Notes: generated from the sequence alone by a model not told the origin. A stretch of 64,000 bases of DNA from UMGS1002 sp050946195 (GCA_050946195.1 JBMNUI010000001.1:14466-78465); one strand, 5' to 3'. Positions 1-9,122 are shown, counted from the first letter of the stretch. Made by a program: numbers and translations.

Positions 1-587
1 TTAAGTTTATGTTCGAGACCCTAAATGAGCAGTATGCCCCCGAGCTTGAGATGTACCTCGGGCAGGGAAAGAGGCTGCCGGAGCTTAAAACATTCCTGAA
101 AATAAAGTTCATGGAAGCCAAAAAGCTCTTTGCCGACGCCCATCCCGGCGCCAAGGGGCAGGCAGTCCTGCTCGAGCCCGACTTTGCCCCCGAGGAGGAG
201 AAGTGGCTCGGCGAATACTTCAACCGTGAATACGGTTCCCCGATAGTCTTCGTGACCCACTACCCGACCGTCAAGCGCCCATTCTATACCATGGAGGACC
301 CCGAAGACCCGACCTACACCCTGAGCTTTGACATGCTGCTGAACGGCCTTGAGGTCACGACCGGCGGCCAGCGCATACACGACTACGAACAGCAGGTTGA
401 AAAAATGAAGCGCCGCCGCATGAATATCGAAGATTTCTCGGACTATCTGACAATGCACAAATACGGCATGCCGCCGCACGGCGGGCTGGGGTGCAGCCTT
501 GAGAGAATTACGGCAAGCATCCTTGGTCTTGACACCGTAAAACGTGCCGCAGCCTTCCCGAGAGACCGCGACAGGCTCAATCCGTAG
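1..587 (+). CDS. aspS: Aspartate--tRNA(Asp/Asn) ligase, archaeal type, C-terminal part
   Basis: This is the last ~195 residues of a class II aminoacyl-tRNA synthetase whose start lies before the window; the frame is open from base 3. It shows the catalytic-core motifs of the archaeal/non-discriminating AspRS family: FVTHYPTVKRPFYTM, then GLEVTTGGQRIHDYE, then YGMPPHGGLGCSLERI (class II motif 3 region), ending in FPRDRDRLNP. The family charges tRNA-Asp and often tRNA-Asn, the latter being then amidated. It lacks the insertion domain of the usual bacterial AspRS in the visible part. Whether it is discriminating cannot be told without the N-terminal anticodon-binding domain. The family call is secure; substrate range is inferred. 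Confidence 0.85.
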   Translation, partial: KFMFETLNEQYAPELEMYLGQGKRLPELKTFLKIKFMEAKKLFADAHPGAKGQAVLLEPDFAPEEEKWLGEYFNREYGSPIVFVTHYPTVKRPFYTMEDPEDPTYTLSFDMLLNGLEVTTGGQRIHDYEQQVEKMKRRRMNIEDFSDYLTMHKYGMPPHGGLGCSLERITASILGLDTVKRAAAFPRDRDRLNP

Positions 588-599
588 AGTACGCATACG

Positions 600-622
600 C
601 CGGACGGGAAAAGCCCGTCCGG
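600..622 (+). terminator. Hairpin after aspS
   Basis: A 9-10 bp perfect stem (CCGGACGGG / CCCGTCCGG) with a short A-rich loop begins 12 bases after the aspS stop. No strong T-run follows, so it may be a weak terminator or an mRNA 3'-end protector. The remaining ~200 bases to the argG promoter show no credible gene on either strand. Confidence 0.5.
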
Positions 623-650
623 TAGTTGTAATGTTGCGAATACATATCAA

Positions 651-664
651 TGAATAATTATACA
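651..664. promoter_or_regulatory. Putative ArgR box 1
   Basis: TGAATAATTATACA matches the Firmicutes arginine-repressor consensus TGAATWWWWATTCA at 13 of 14 positions. It lies about 180 bases upstream of the argG promoter, a distance at which ArgR hexamers are known to bind paired operators. The assignment rests on consensus match and context only; no argR gene is in the window. Confidence 0.45.
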
Positions 665-832
665 ATAGGGAATTACACACAGAACCGCCAAATGGACGAT
701 GCAACTCACAGAAAACGGGGTTCACAGAGCAAAATATATGTGCAAGCAGGATAAACATGCACAACAAGTAGAGTCTGATGTCCGGTCAAATGCAATAAAT
801 CCCACAAACATTGAGAAATTTCAATAAAGCTA

Positions 833-868
833 TTGCAATATTATGCAGGATAGTGTAATATATATTCA
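833..868 (+). promoter_or_regulatory. argG promoter with overlapping ArgR-like box
   Basis: A sigma-A type promoter is readable as TTGCAA (833-838), 17-base spacer, TAATAT (856-861). Overlapping the -10 is TGTAATATATATTCA (854-868), whose right half is a perfect arginine-repressor half-site. Binding there would block RNA polymerase. The argG Shine-Dalgarno GGAGAG follows at 885-890. Start and overlap fit arginine repression of the whole downstream block; this is inference. Confidence 0.5.
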
Positions 869-897
869 TTATCAATACACAAACGGAGAGACTTGAG

Positions 898-2127
898 ATG
901 GATAAGAGCAAAATAAAAAAGGTTGTGCTGGCCTATTCCGGCGGGCTTGACACCTCGATTATTATCCCGTGGCTGAAGGAGAACTACAACAACTGCGAGG
1001 TCATAGCCGTATGCGGCAACTTCGGGCAGAGTGACGAGCTGGTCGGCCTTGAGGAAAAGGCGCTCAAGACCGGCGCCTCCAAACTCTACATTGAGGACCT
1101 TGCCCGCGAGTTTCTCGAGGAGTATGTCTTCCCCTGCGTTCAGGCCGGGGCGCTTTACGAGGACTACATGCTCGGCACCGCGCTTGCGCGCCCGCCGATT
1201 GCCAAACGGGTGGCAGAGATAGCGCTGGCAGAAGGCGCCGATGCGGTCTGCCACGGCTGCACTGGGAAGGGAAACGACCAGGTGCGCTTTGAGCTGGCGA
1301 TAAAGGCCTTCGCGCCCGATATGCCGATAATTGCGCCGTGGCGCGAGTGGAACATCAAGTCTCGCGACGAGGAAATAGACTATGCAGAGGCGCACGGCGT
1401 GCCGCTGAAAATCAGCCGCGAGACCAACTATTCAAAGGATAAAAACATCTGGCACCTCTCGCATGAGGGGCTTGACCTTGAGGACCCGGCAAACGAGCCG
1501 CAATATAACAAACCCGGCTTTCTTGAAATGGGGGTATCCCCCGAGGCGGCGCCCGACAAGCCGACATATGTCACGATTCACTTTGAGGCCGGCGTGCCGA
1601 CTGCGGTCGACGGGGAAGTGCTCGACCCGATATCGCTTGTCAGGAAACTCAACAAGCTCGGTGGCGAGAACGGTATCGGACTGCTTGACATTGTTGAGAA
1701 CCGTCTTGTCGGCATGAAGAGCCGGGGGGTTTATGAAACCCCCGGCGGTACAATCCTCTACCGCGCGCACAAGGTGCTTGAGACCATCTGCCTTGACAGA
1801 GAGACCGCCCACTACAAGGCACTGGTCGCACAGAAGCTCGGCGAACAGGTATATTACGGGCTGTGGTTTACCCCGCTTACCGAGGCGATACTTGCCTTTG
1901 TGAAATCGACCCAGAAGTATGTCACCGGCGACGTCACCCTCAAACTCTACAAGGGCAACATGATAAATGCAGGCGTAACCTCGCCTTACTCGCTCTACGA
2001 CGCAGAAATAGCCACCTTCAACGAGGACAACGTCTACAACCAGAGTGACGCCACCGGATTTATAAATCTCTTCGGGCTGCAGTCAAAGATAATCGCCAAA
2101 AAGAAGAAAGGAAACAACATTAAATAA
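898..2127 (+). CDS. argG: Argininosuccinate synthase
   Basis: ATP-dependent condensation of citrulline with aspartate, the penultimate step of arginine synthesis, in the cytosol. The 409-residue length is typical. The N-terminus carries the PP-loop ATP pyrophosphatase motif AYSGGLDTS at about residues 12-20, and conserved argininosuccinate-synthase blocks such as CHGCTGKGNDQVRFE and SRGVYETPGGTIL follow. The ATG is supported by GGAGAG seven bases upstream. It is the first gene of the arginine block and has its own promoter region with ArgR-like boxes. About 240 bases, holding a palindromic repeat element, separate it from argH, so the two may be only partly co-transcribed. Confidence 0.97.
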   Translation: MDKSKIKKVVLAYSGGLDTSIIIPWLKENYNNCEVIAVCGNFGQSDELVGLEEKALKTGASKLYIEDLAREFLEEYVFPCVQAGALYEDYMLGTALARPPIAKRVAEIALAEGADAVCHGCTGKGNDQVRFELAIKAFAPDMPIIAPWREWNIKSRDEEIDYAEAHGVPLKISRETNYSKDKNIWHLSHEGLDLEDPANEPQYNKPGFLEMGVSPEAAPDKPTYVTIHFEAGVPTAVDGEVLDPISLVRKLNKLGGENGIGLLDIVENRLVGMKSRGVYETPGGTILYRAHKVLETICLDRETAHYKALVAQKLGEQVYYGLWFTPLTEAILAFVKSTQKYVTGDVTLKLYKGNMINAGVTSPYSLYDAEIATFNEDNVYNQSDATGFINLFGLQSKIIAKKKKGNNIK

Positions 2128-2198
2128 TCGCAGGTTTTGATATTGCTACCCCGCGGCAAATTGAATGGATATATGACCCGCGAAAACTAAAAGCAAGA

Positions 2199-2355
2199 GG
2201 TTTGTGAAAGTTTTTTGAAGATTCTTAAGGAACTTTTTTGAAAAAAGTTCCTTAAGCAGGGGTTCGGGGGCAGAGCCCCCGAAGAAAAAATGGGGGTTTG
2301 GGGGCAATGCCCCCGAAGAAAAAATGAGGGCCCGAGGGCAGAGCCCCCGAAGAAA
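2199..2355 (+). repeat. Dispersed palindromic GC-rich repeat, copy A (argG-argH gap)
   Basis: The fullest copy of a repeat family seen five times in the window. It starts with AAAGTTTTTTGAAGATTC, continues into a perfect palindrome at 2224-2256 (16-base arms from CTTAAGGAAC, one central base), and ends in three hairpins of the form GGGGGCAGAGCCCCC at 2266-2280, 2300-2314 and about 2334-2348, each followed by GAAGAAA. The last hairpin stands directly before the argH ribosome-binding site, so the element forms most of the argH leader. It holds no ORF of substance. Other copies are at 14277, 17892, 21144 and 36899. Confidence 0.75.
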
Positions 2356-2368
2356 GGATAGAGACATT

Positions 2369-3751
2369 ATGGCAAGTGAAAAGCTTTGGGCCGGGCTCAC
2401 GGCGGGCAGGCCGGAGCGTGCGGCTGACGACTTCAACTCGTCAATTCGCTTTGACTGCCGGATGTTCAGGCAGGATATTGCCGGCTCAAAGGCGCACGCG
2501 GCCATGCTCGCACAGCAGGGATTAATCTCACAGGATGAATATCAGAAGATAAAAAGCGGACTTGAGGGTATTCTTGCCGACCTTGAGGCAGGGAAGCTTG
2601 AGTTTGACCCGCAGGCCGAGGACATACACATGTTCGTCGAGGCCGAGCTGACCCGGCGGATTGGGGAGGCCGGGAAAAAGCTGCACACCGCGCGCAGCAG
2701 AAACGACCAGGTAGCGCTTGACCTGCGGATGTACCTGAGAGATGAGGCCGGAGAGATAATAAGCCATATCAAACGGCTGATGAGAGCGATACTCGCGCAG
2801 GCCGAGGCAAACACCGACGTGATTATGCCGAGCTACACACACCTGCAGCGCGCCCAGCCGGTTGTCTTTGCACATCACATTCTTGCATATACGAGCATGC
2901 TCAAGCGGGATATTGACCGGATTTGTGATGCTACAGGGCGCATGAATTACTCGCCGCTCGGCTCCTGTGCGCTTGCCGGAACGACATATGACATCGACCG
3001 CGAGATGACGGCAGAGCTGCTCGGGTTCTCGGGAATAATCAGAAACAGCATTGACGGCGTGTCCGACCGCGATTTCTGCCTTGAGATGATGGGTGCGCTC
3101 TCGATACTGATGATGCACCTCTCAAGGCTGTCCGAGGAGCTGATTCTCTGGTCGTCATGGGAATTTAAGTTCATCGAGCTTGACGACGGCTACACCACCG
3201 GCTCCAGCATCATGCCGCAGAAGAAAAACCCCGACATGGCAGAGCTGATACGCGGCAAGACCGGGCGGGTATACGGGAACCTTATCGCGCTGCTGACCAC
3301 CATGAAGGGTCTGCCGCTTGCCTACAACAAGGATATGCAGGAGGACAAGGAAGCGGTCTTTGACAGCATCGACACGGTAAAGGCCTGCCTTGGCATCATG
3401 GCGCCGATGGTCGCGACAATGAAGGTCAACCGAGAGCGGATGCACGCAGCGGCGCAGGAGGGCTTTATTAACGCCACCGACCTGGCCGACTACCTTACAA
3501 AGCGCGGCCTGCCCTTCAGGTCCGCATACAGAACCGTCGGGGAAATAGTCGCCTATGCGATAAAGAACAAAAAGGTGCTCGAGACTCTGACGCTTGAGGA
3601 GTATAAATCCTTCAGCGATTTGTTGGAAGCAGACCTTTATTCTGAAATTGACCTTTCAAATTGTGTTGCCAGGCGGATATCGGCCGGAGGGACCGGACCC
3701 GATTCGGTCGCGGCACAGATAAAATGGCTCAGGGAGTATCTTCGCGAATGA
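2369..3751 (+). CDS. argH: Argininosuccinate lyase
   Basis: Cleaves argininosuccinate to arginine and fumarate, the last step of the pathway. Member of the fumarase/aspartase superfamily, 460 residues, normal length. The signature loop GSSIMPQKKNPDMAE with the catalytic serine is present, as are HTARSRNDQVALDLR and the THLQRAQPV block. A longer reading begins at 2324 inside the repeat element; the ATG at 2369 is preferred because AAAGGA precedes it and MASEKLWAG matches family N-termini. The stop overlaps the argC start (ATGA), indicating translational coupling. Confidence 0.96.
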   Translation: MASEKLWAGLTAGRPERAADDFNSSIRFDCRMFRQDIAGSKAHAAMLAQQGLISQDEYQKIKSGLEGILADLEAGKLEFDPQAEDIHMFVEAELTRRIGEAGKKLHTARSRNDQVALDLRMYLRDEAGEIISHIKRLMRAILAQAEANTDVIMPSYTHLQRAQPVVFAHHILAYTSMLKRDIDRICDATGRMNYSPLGSCALAGTTYDIDREMTAELLGFSGIIRNSIDGVSDRDFCLEMMGALSILMMHLSRLSEELILWSSWEFKFIELDDGYTTGSSIMPQKKNPDMAELIRGKTGRVYGNLIALLTTMKGLPLAYNKDMQEDKEAVFDSIDTVKACLGIMAPMVATMKVNRERMHAAAQEGFINATDLADYLTKRGLPFRSAYRTVGEIVAYAIKNKKVLETLTLEEYKSFSDLLEADLYSEIDLSNCVARRISAGGTGPDSVAAQIKWLREYLRE

Positions 3752-4677
3752 AAAAGATTTTTATTGACGGAGAAGCCGGCACGACCGGCCTGAGAATACA
3801 CAAGCGCCTCTCGGAGAGAAGCGACATACAGCTGCTTGCAATAAAACCCGAGTTAAGAAAAGACCCTGCCGAGCGGGCAAAACTGCTCAACGAAGCAGAT
3901 GTTGCATTCCTATGCCTGCCCGACGCTGCGGCGGTCGAAGCGGTGGCGCTGGTCGAAAATCCCAACACCGTGATAATCGACGCCTCAACCGCACACCGGA
4001 CCTCCCCCGGCTGGGCATACGGCTTTCCCGAACTGTCAGAGCGACACTTCGAGGCTATAAGAAAATCAAAGCGGATTGCGGTGCCGGGCTGCCACGCTGC
4101 CGGTTTCATCGCGCTTGTCTATCCCCTGATTGAGGCTGGCATACTGCCGAAGGACAAGAGGCTGACCTGCTTTTCGCTGACCGGCTACTCGGGCGGCGGC
4201 AATAAGATGATAGCCGGGTACGAAGCCGAGGGCCGCGCGCCCGAACTTGACTTCCCGCAGGTTTATGCCATCGAGCAGTGCCACAAACACCTGAAGGAAA
4301 TGATGGCGATATCCGGGCTTGAGAAGGCGCCGCATTTTTCGCCGATTGTAGCCGATTACTACAGCGGCATGCTGGTGACAATCCCGCTTTTTGCCGAAAT
4401 GCTGAGCGATGCCGATGTGTCTGACATCATAAAGATATATAAAAAGAAGTATAATGGCGAAATTGTACGGTATTGTGATGCGATTGACAAGGCCGGCTTC
4501 GTGTCGAGCGGGGCGCTTTCGGGATTCGATTATATGAACATATGTGTCATGGGCAACGAGGACAGAATAACACTATGTGCCCAGTTTGACAATCTCGGAA
4601 AGGGCGCCTCGGGCTCTGCGGTCGAGTGCATGAACATCGTGCTCGGACTTGACCCCAAAACCGGGCTTGTACTGTGA
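3748..4677 (+). CDS. argC: N-acetyl-gamma-glutamyl-phosphate reductase, type 2 (short form)
   Basis: NADPH-dependent reduction of N-acetylglutamyl phosphate to the semialdehyde. At 309 residues with the N-terminal motif FIDGEAGTTGLRI it belongs to the short type 2 class rather than the ~345-residue GASGYTG class. The catalytic cysteine is in VPGCHAAGF at about residue 117. The ATG overlaps the argH stop by four bases; the open frame extends upstream to 3661 but that part lies inside argH in another frame. The type assignment is by sequence appearance and length. Confidence 0.92.
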   Translation: MKKIFIDGEAGTTGLRIHKRLSERSDIQLLAIKPELRKDPAERAKLLNEADVAFLCLPDAAAVEAVALVENPNTVIIDASTAHRTSPGWAYGFPELSERHFEAIRKSKRIAVPGCHAAGFIALVYPLIEAGILPKDKRLTCFSLTGYSGGGNKMIAGYEAEGRAPELDFPQVYAIEQCHKHLKEMMAISGLEKAPHFSPIVADYYSGMLVTIPLFAEMLSDADVSDIIKIYKKKYNGEIVRYCDAIDKAGFVSSGALSGFDYMNICVMGNEDRITLCAQFDNLGKGASGSAVECMNIVLGLDPKTGLVL

Positions 4678-4762
4678 ATTTACATCACAAAATGAAAAAT
4701 GCTTAAAAATCTGACAAGTCTTTAATAAAAATAATAACGAAATAATCGGAGTATTTGCACAA

Positions 4763-5974
4763 ATGAAGATGATTGACGGCGGCGTCTGCGCCGCCCGGGG
4801 TTTTACGGCAAGCGGCATTCACTGCGGAATCCGTAAAAACCGCACTAAGCGTGACCTTGCCCTGATATTCAGTGAGAAACTCGCTTCGGCTGCCGCGGTT
4901 TACACCACGAATCTGGTTTGTGGCGCGCCGATAACCGTAACAAAACAGAACATATCCGACGGGTATGCGCAGGCAATAATCTGCAACAGCGGCAACGCCA
5001 ACACCTGCAACAAAGACGGAGTTGAAATAGCCAATGAAACCTGCCGGCTGCTGGCTCGCGAGCTCGGCATATCCGAAAAGGACGTGATTGTGGCCTCTAC
5101 CGGTGTAATAGGTCAAAAACTTGACATTACCCCGATAAAAGAGGGCATACCCGCGCTGGTAAAGTCGCTCGGTAAAAACAGCTCGAATGCCGCCGAGGGG
5201 ATAATGACGACCGACACCACAAAAAAGGAGGTCGCGGTCGAGTTTGAGTTAGGCGGGAAAGTCTGCCGGATGGGTGGTATCGCCAAGGGCTCGGGCATGA
5301 TTCACCCCAATATGGCAACAATGTTGGTCTTTATAACCACCGACGTAACGATTTCGCCGGCGATGCTTCAAAAAGCCCTCTCGGAAGATGTCAAAAACAC
5401 TTTTAATATGATAAGCATAGACGGCGACACCTCGACCAACGACATGGTCGCCATACTTGCCAACGGCATGGCGGGCAATCCCGAAATTCTCGACGAAGGC
5501 GAAGATTTTGAAACCTTCAAAAAGGCGCTGGGTGCCGTGACGCTGCCGCTGTGCAGAATGATTGCAGCCGACGGCGAGGGAGCCACAAAGCTGCTTGAAT
5601 GCCGGGTTACAGGAGCCGCCGACGAGGAGACCGCCCGGGTTGTGGCCAGAAGCGTTATATCCTCAACGCTTGTCAAGGCTGCGATGTTCGGGGCGGATGC
5701 CAACTTCGGGCGCGTGCTCTGCGCCATAGGCTACAGCGGTGAGCAGGTTGACGTGAATAAAATTGACGTCTCGTTTTCATCTGTTGCAGGGACGGTCAAG
5801 GTCTGTGAGGACGGCGCCGCAGTCGATTTCTCCGAGGAGAAGGCCAAGGCGGTTTTGCTAAAAAAAGAAATAAACATTTTGATTGACCTAAAGAGCGGCG
5901 GCGCCGGGGCGGTTGCCTGGGGCTGCGACCTCACATATGATTATGTCAAAATCAACGGTGCCTACAGGACTTAA
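4763..5974 (+). CDS. argJ: Bifunctional glutamate N-acetyltransferase / ornithine acetyltransferase
   Basis: Recycles the acetyl group from N-acetylornithine to glutamate and, in the bifunctional form, also makes N-acetylglutamate from acetyl-CoA. 403 residues, normal. The self-cleavage site is visible in KGSGMIHPNMATML: the Thr after Ala becomes the N-terminal nucleophile of the beta chain. No argA or argE appears in the block, which fits a cyclic pathway run by ArgJ. An 85-base AT-rich gap separates it from argC; CGGAG lies 10 bases before the ATG. Confidence 0.95.
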   Translation: MKMIDGGVCAARGFTASGIHCGIRKNRTKRDLALIFSEKLASAAAVYTTNLVCGAPITVTKQNISDGYAQAIICNSGNANTCNKDGVEIANETCRLLARELGISEKDVIVASTGVIGQKLDITPIKEGIPALVKSLGKNSSNAAEGIMTTDTTKKEVAVEFELGGKVCRMGGIAKGSGMIHPNMATMLVFITTDVTISPAMLQKALSEDVKNTFNMISIDGDTSTNDMVAILANGMAGNPEILDEGEDFETFKKALGAVTLPLCRMIAADGEGATKLLECRVTGAADEETARVVARSVISSTLVKAAMFGADANFGRVLCAIGYSGEQVDVNKIDVSFSSVAGTVKVCEDGAAVDFSEEKAKAVLLKKEINILIDLKSGGAGAVAWGCDLTYDYVKINGAYRT

Positions 5975-5987
5975 AGGAGGCAGGGCA

Positions 5988-6854
5988 ATGACCGACATTG
6001 ATAACTTCAAGCGCGCAGAGGTGCTCACACAGGCGCTGCCGTATATCCAGAAGTACTATAACAAGATAATAGTCGTCAAATATGGCGGGAATGCCATGCT
6101 CAACGAGGACTTAAAGCGCCAGGTCATGGACGATATAATCCTGCTCGGGCTGATAGGCGTCAAGGTTGTTGTGGTGCACGGCGGCGGCCCCGAGATTACC
6201 GAGGTGCTTGATAAATTCGGCAAGAAATCTGTATTTATCGACGGCCTACGCGTGACCGACAGGGAATCCGCCGAAATCGTTCAGATGGTGCTGGCCGGCA
6301 AGGTCAACAAAAATCTGGTCAACCTGCTTCAGACCAAGGGCGGCAATGCAATTGGCATCTGCGGCATTGACGGCCGGCTGATTGAAGCCAGACGGCGCGA
6401 CGAGGTGCACGGCTTTGTCGGCGAGATTACCCGGGTCAACGTAAAGCCGATTATAGACCTGCTCCAAAACGGCTACATCCCGGTGGTCTCGACGGTGGGC
6501 TGCGACAAGGAAGGGAATATATACAACATCAACGCCGACACCGCTGCGGCATATATCGCCGGGGCGATGAAAGCCGAGCGCCTCATGACCCTGACTGATA
6601 TCGCCGGGGTGCTGCGTGACGTGAACGACCCGTCCTCGCTTATTAAATTTATGAATGTAAACGAAGCAAAGGAAATGATAAAAAGCGGAGCCGTGTCGGG
6701 CGGCATGATTCCTAAAATCCAGTGCTGCATTGACGCTATCGAGCTTGGAGTCAGCCGGGTCACCATCATCGACGGGCGGGTGCCCCATTCGCTGCTCATC
6801 GAGATGCTGACCGACGAGGGCGCCGGAACCATGATAGCCGCCGATGACGAGTAA
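5988..6854 (+). CDS. argB: Acetylglutamate kinase
   Basis: Phosphorylates N-acetylglutamate, the step commonly feedback-inhibited by arginine. 288 residues of the amino-acid-kinase fold, with VVKYGGNAM (phosphate-binding Lys) near residue 28 and VVVHGGGPEI near residue 65. The chosen ATG has a perfect AAAGGAGG six bases upstream; the frame is open further back into argJ but without support. Whether it is arginine-sensitive is not readable with confidence. Confidence 0.95.
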   Translation: MTDIDNFKRAEVLTQALPYIQKYYNKIIVVKYGGNAMLNEDLKRQVMDDIILLGLIGVKVVVVHGGGPEITEVLDKFGKKSVFIDGLRVTDRESAEIVQMVLAGKVNKNLVNLLQTKGGNAIGICGIDGRLIEARRRDEVHGFVGEITRVNVKPIIDLLQNGYIPVVSTVGCDKEGNIYNINADTAAAYIAGAMKAERLMTLTDIAGVLRDVNDPSSLIKFMNVNEAKEMIKSGAVSGGMIPKIQCCIDAIELGVSRVTIIDGRVPHSLLIEMLTDEGAGTMIAADDE

Positions 6855-6876
6855 GTAAGCGGGGGAAGAGAGCCAT

Positions 6877-8040
6877 ATGGATATAATTGCAAAGGATCAT
6901 GAGTATATCGCCGCTACATACGACCGCTTTCCGCTCAGAATTGTCCGCGGGAAGGGCGCGCTGGTCTACGACGAGCAGGGAAACGAGTATATCGACCTGG
7001 GCAGCGGGATTGCGGTCAACTCCTTCGGGGTGAGTGACGATGAATGGGTTGAGGCAGTCACAAAACAACTAAAAACCTGCCAGCATACCTCAAATTTATT
7101 CTATAGCGACCCGTGCGTCCTGCTTGCAGAGAAACTCTGTGAAATCTCGGGAATGAAGAAGGTCTTCTTTTCAAACTCGGGGGCCGAAGCTAATGAGTGC
7201 GCAATCAAAGCCGCAAGGAAATATGCGGCGGCAAAATACGGCACTGAAAGATATAATATTATCACGCTGAAAAACAGTTTTCATGGCCGCACGATAACCA
7301 CTCTGGCCGCCACCGGGCAGGAGACTTTCCATACTGATTACCGGCCGCTCACCCCCGGATTTATTTATGTCGATGCCGGCGACCTTAATTCAATCGAGGA
7401 GCAGGCAAAGACCGGCAGGGTCGCGGCGGTGATGTTTGAGCTGATTCAGGGCGAGGGCGGAGTTTTGCCTCTTCCGCAGGATTTTGTCAGCGGTATTTCC
7501 CAGATTGCCGCCGAATACGGGCTTCTCATGATTGTTGACGAGGTGCAGACCGGCTGCGGGCGTACCGGAGAGTATTTTGCCTACATGAATTACGGCATCA
7601 CCCCGGATATAGTCACCTTAGCCAAAGGGCTTGGCGGCGGGCTGCCGATAGGTGCGACGCTGCTCGGCGAAAAAGTGAAGGATGTCCTCACCCCCGGCTC
7701 GCATGGCTCGACCTTCGGCGGCAATCCGGTGGTATGCGCCGGGTCGCTGAATATTTTATCGAGAATAAATAAAAACCTACTTGACAAAGTTAAGGAAAAA
7801 TCGGATTATATTATGAAGGAGCTTCGCGGCGCTCCGGGGGTTGAGAATATCACCGGTATGGGGTTGATGGTAGGCATTAAAACTGCAAAGCCGACCGCCG
7901 AGGTCATCAGAAGATGCCGCGAGATGGGTGTCATAGTTATCAAGGCCAAAAACAAAGTCAGGCTGCTGCCGCCGCTGAACATCCCTGAGGATTTGTTGAA
8001 GAAGGCAGTAGCTGTGATAAAAGCGGCCTGTGCAGAATAG
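6877..8040 (+). CDS. argD: Acetylornithine aminotransferase
   Basis: PLP enzyme converting N-acetylglutamate semialdehyde to N-acetylornithine, class III aminotransferase, 387 residues. The PLP lysine lies in TLAKGLGGGLPIGA, and FSNSGAEANECAIKAAR and IVDEVQTGCGRTG are the usual cofactor-site blocks. Enzymes of this class may also act on succinyldiaminopimelate in lysine synthesis; that dual role is inference. Its stop lies ten bases before the argF start. Confidence 0.94.
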   Translation: MDIIAKDHEYIAATYDRFPLRIVRGKGALVYDEQGNEYIDLGSGIAVNSFGVSDDEWVEAVTKQLKTCQHTSNLFYSDPCVLLAEKLCEISGMKKVFFSNSGAEANECAIKAARKYAAAKYGTERYNIITLKNSFHGRTITTLAATGQETFHTDYRPLTPGFIYVDAGDLNSIEEQAKTGRVAAVMFELIQGEGGVLPLPQDFVSGISQIAAEYGLLMIVDEVQTGCGRTGEYFAYMNYGITPDIVTLAKGLGGGLPIGATLLGEKVKDVLTPGSHGSTFGGNPVVCAGSLNILSRINKNLLDKVKEKSDYIMKELRGAPGVENITGMGLMVGIKTAKPTAEVIRRCREMGVIVIKAKNKVRLLPPLNIPEDLLKKAVAVIKAACAE

Positions 8041-8050
8041 GAGGGCGACA

Positions 8051-9040
8051 ATGGTTAATCTTACCGGAAGGAACTTTATCACGCTCCTTGACTTTACCCC
8101 CGAGGAGATACTGGGCCTTCTTGACCTTGCCGCAGAATTTAAGGCAAAGAAAAAGGCCGGCATACCCCACAGACTTTGCGAAGGTAAGAACATCGCCCTG
8201 ATTTTCGAGAAAACCAGCACCCGTACCCGCTGCAGCTTTGAGGTAGCCGCCTACGACCTCGGTATGAACGTCACCTACCTTGACCCGCAGGGTTCGCAAA
8301 TAGGCAAAAAGGAGAGCATTGCCGACACGGCGCGCGTGCTCGGCAGGCTTTATGACGGAATCGAGTACCGCGGTTTTGAGCAGTCGATAGTCGAGGAGAT
8401 AGCAAAATATGCCGGCGTGCCGGTCTGGAACGGGCTTACCAATGAATTTCACCCGACACAGGTGCTCGCCGACATGCTCACAATAAAAGAGCATTTCGGA
8501 TATCTTAAGGGACTGAATATGGTCTATTTCGGCGACGCACGCTATAACATGGGCAACTCGCTCATGGTGGGCTGCGCAAAACTCGGGCTGAACTTCACGG
8601 CCGCCGCCCCCGCCGAATATTTCCCCTCAAAAGAGCTGACAGAGAAGTGCAGGGAAATAGCCCGCGCCACCGGAGCTAAGCTGAATTTCATTTCAGACCC
8701 CGAGGAAGCTGCGCGCGGGGCACAGATTGTCTACACCGACGTCTGGCTGTCAATGGGCGAGCCCGAGTCGGCTTGGGGCGAGAGAATAAAGGCGTTGCTC
8801 CCATATCAGGTAAACGGCAAAATCATGAGCCTGGCCGACCCGGAGGCGATTTTCATGCACTGCCTGCCGGCTTATCACGACAGGAAAACTATTATCGGCC
8901 GGGAAATCGGCGAGAAATACGGGCTTTGCGGACTTGAGGTTACAGACGAGGTCTTTGAGAGTCGACGGTCGGTGGTGTTTGAGCAGGCCGAGAACAGGAT
9001 GCACACCATAAAAGCCGTAATGGCGGCGACGCTGATCTGA
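8051..9040 (+). CDS. argF: Ornithine carbamoyltransferase
   Basis: Makes citrulline from ornithine and carbamoyl phosphate. 329 residues. The carbamoyl-phosphate loop EKTSTRTRCSFEV is at about residues 53-65, the ornithine side has FHPTQVLADMLT, and the catalytic HCLPAYH is near residue 270. The ATG at 8051 has TAGGAGGG upstream, so the longer reading from 8030 is not used. carAB lies directly downstream, joining supply and use of carbamoyl phosphate. Confidence 0.96.
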   Translation: MVNLTGRNFITLLDFTPEEILGLLDLAAEFKAKKKAGIPHRLCEGKNIALIFEKTSTRTRCSFEVAAYDLGMNVTYLDPQGSQIGKKESIADTARVLGRLYDGIEYRGFEQSIVEEIAKYAGVPVWNGLTNEFHPTQVLADMLTIKEHFGYLKGLNMVYFGDARYNMGNSLMVGCAKLGLNFTAAAPAEYFPSKELTEKCREIARATGAKLNFISDPEEAARGAQIVYTDVWLSMGEPESAWGERIKALLPYQVNGKIMSLADPEAIFMHCLPAYHDRKTIIGREIGEKYGLCGLEVTDEVFESRRSVVFEQAENRMHTIKAVMAATLI

Positions 9041-9048
9041 ATACCATT

Positions 9049-9088
9049 GAAAGATGAGTCACTGCCATTTGGCAAACGCTCATCTTTC
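9049..9088 (+). promoter_or_regulatory. Hairpin in argF-carA gap (stem-loop 1)
   Basis: Perfect 10-base arms GAAAGATGAG / CTCATCTTTC enclose an inner TGCC-ATTT-GGCA hairpin. It begins eight bases after the argF stop. No T-run follows, so a simple intrinsic terminator is not obvious; it may be a 3' end stabiliser or half of a control structure with the next hairpin. Confidence 0.45.
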
Positions 9089-9122
9089 AATATGCAAAAA
9101 ACTCATTTTGGGTTGGTCAAGT

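Noticed and set aside
21..767. 248-residue reverse open frame over aspS
   Set aside because: Antisense to a clear synthetase frame, low-complexity composition, no ribosome-binding site.
2263..2348. Short direct repeats as a CRISPR array
   Set aside because: Units are hairpins of a dispersed element, with no regular spacers and no cas genes.
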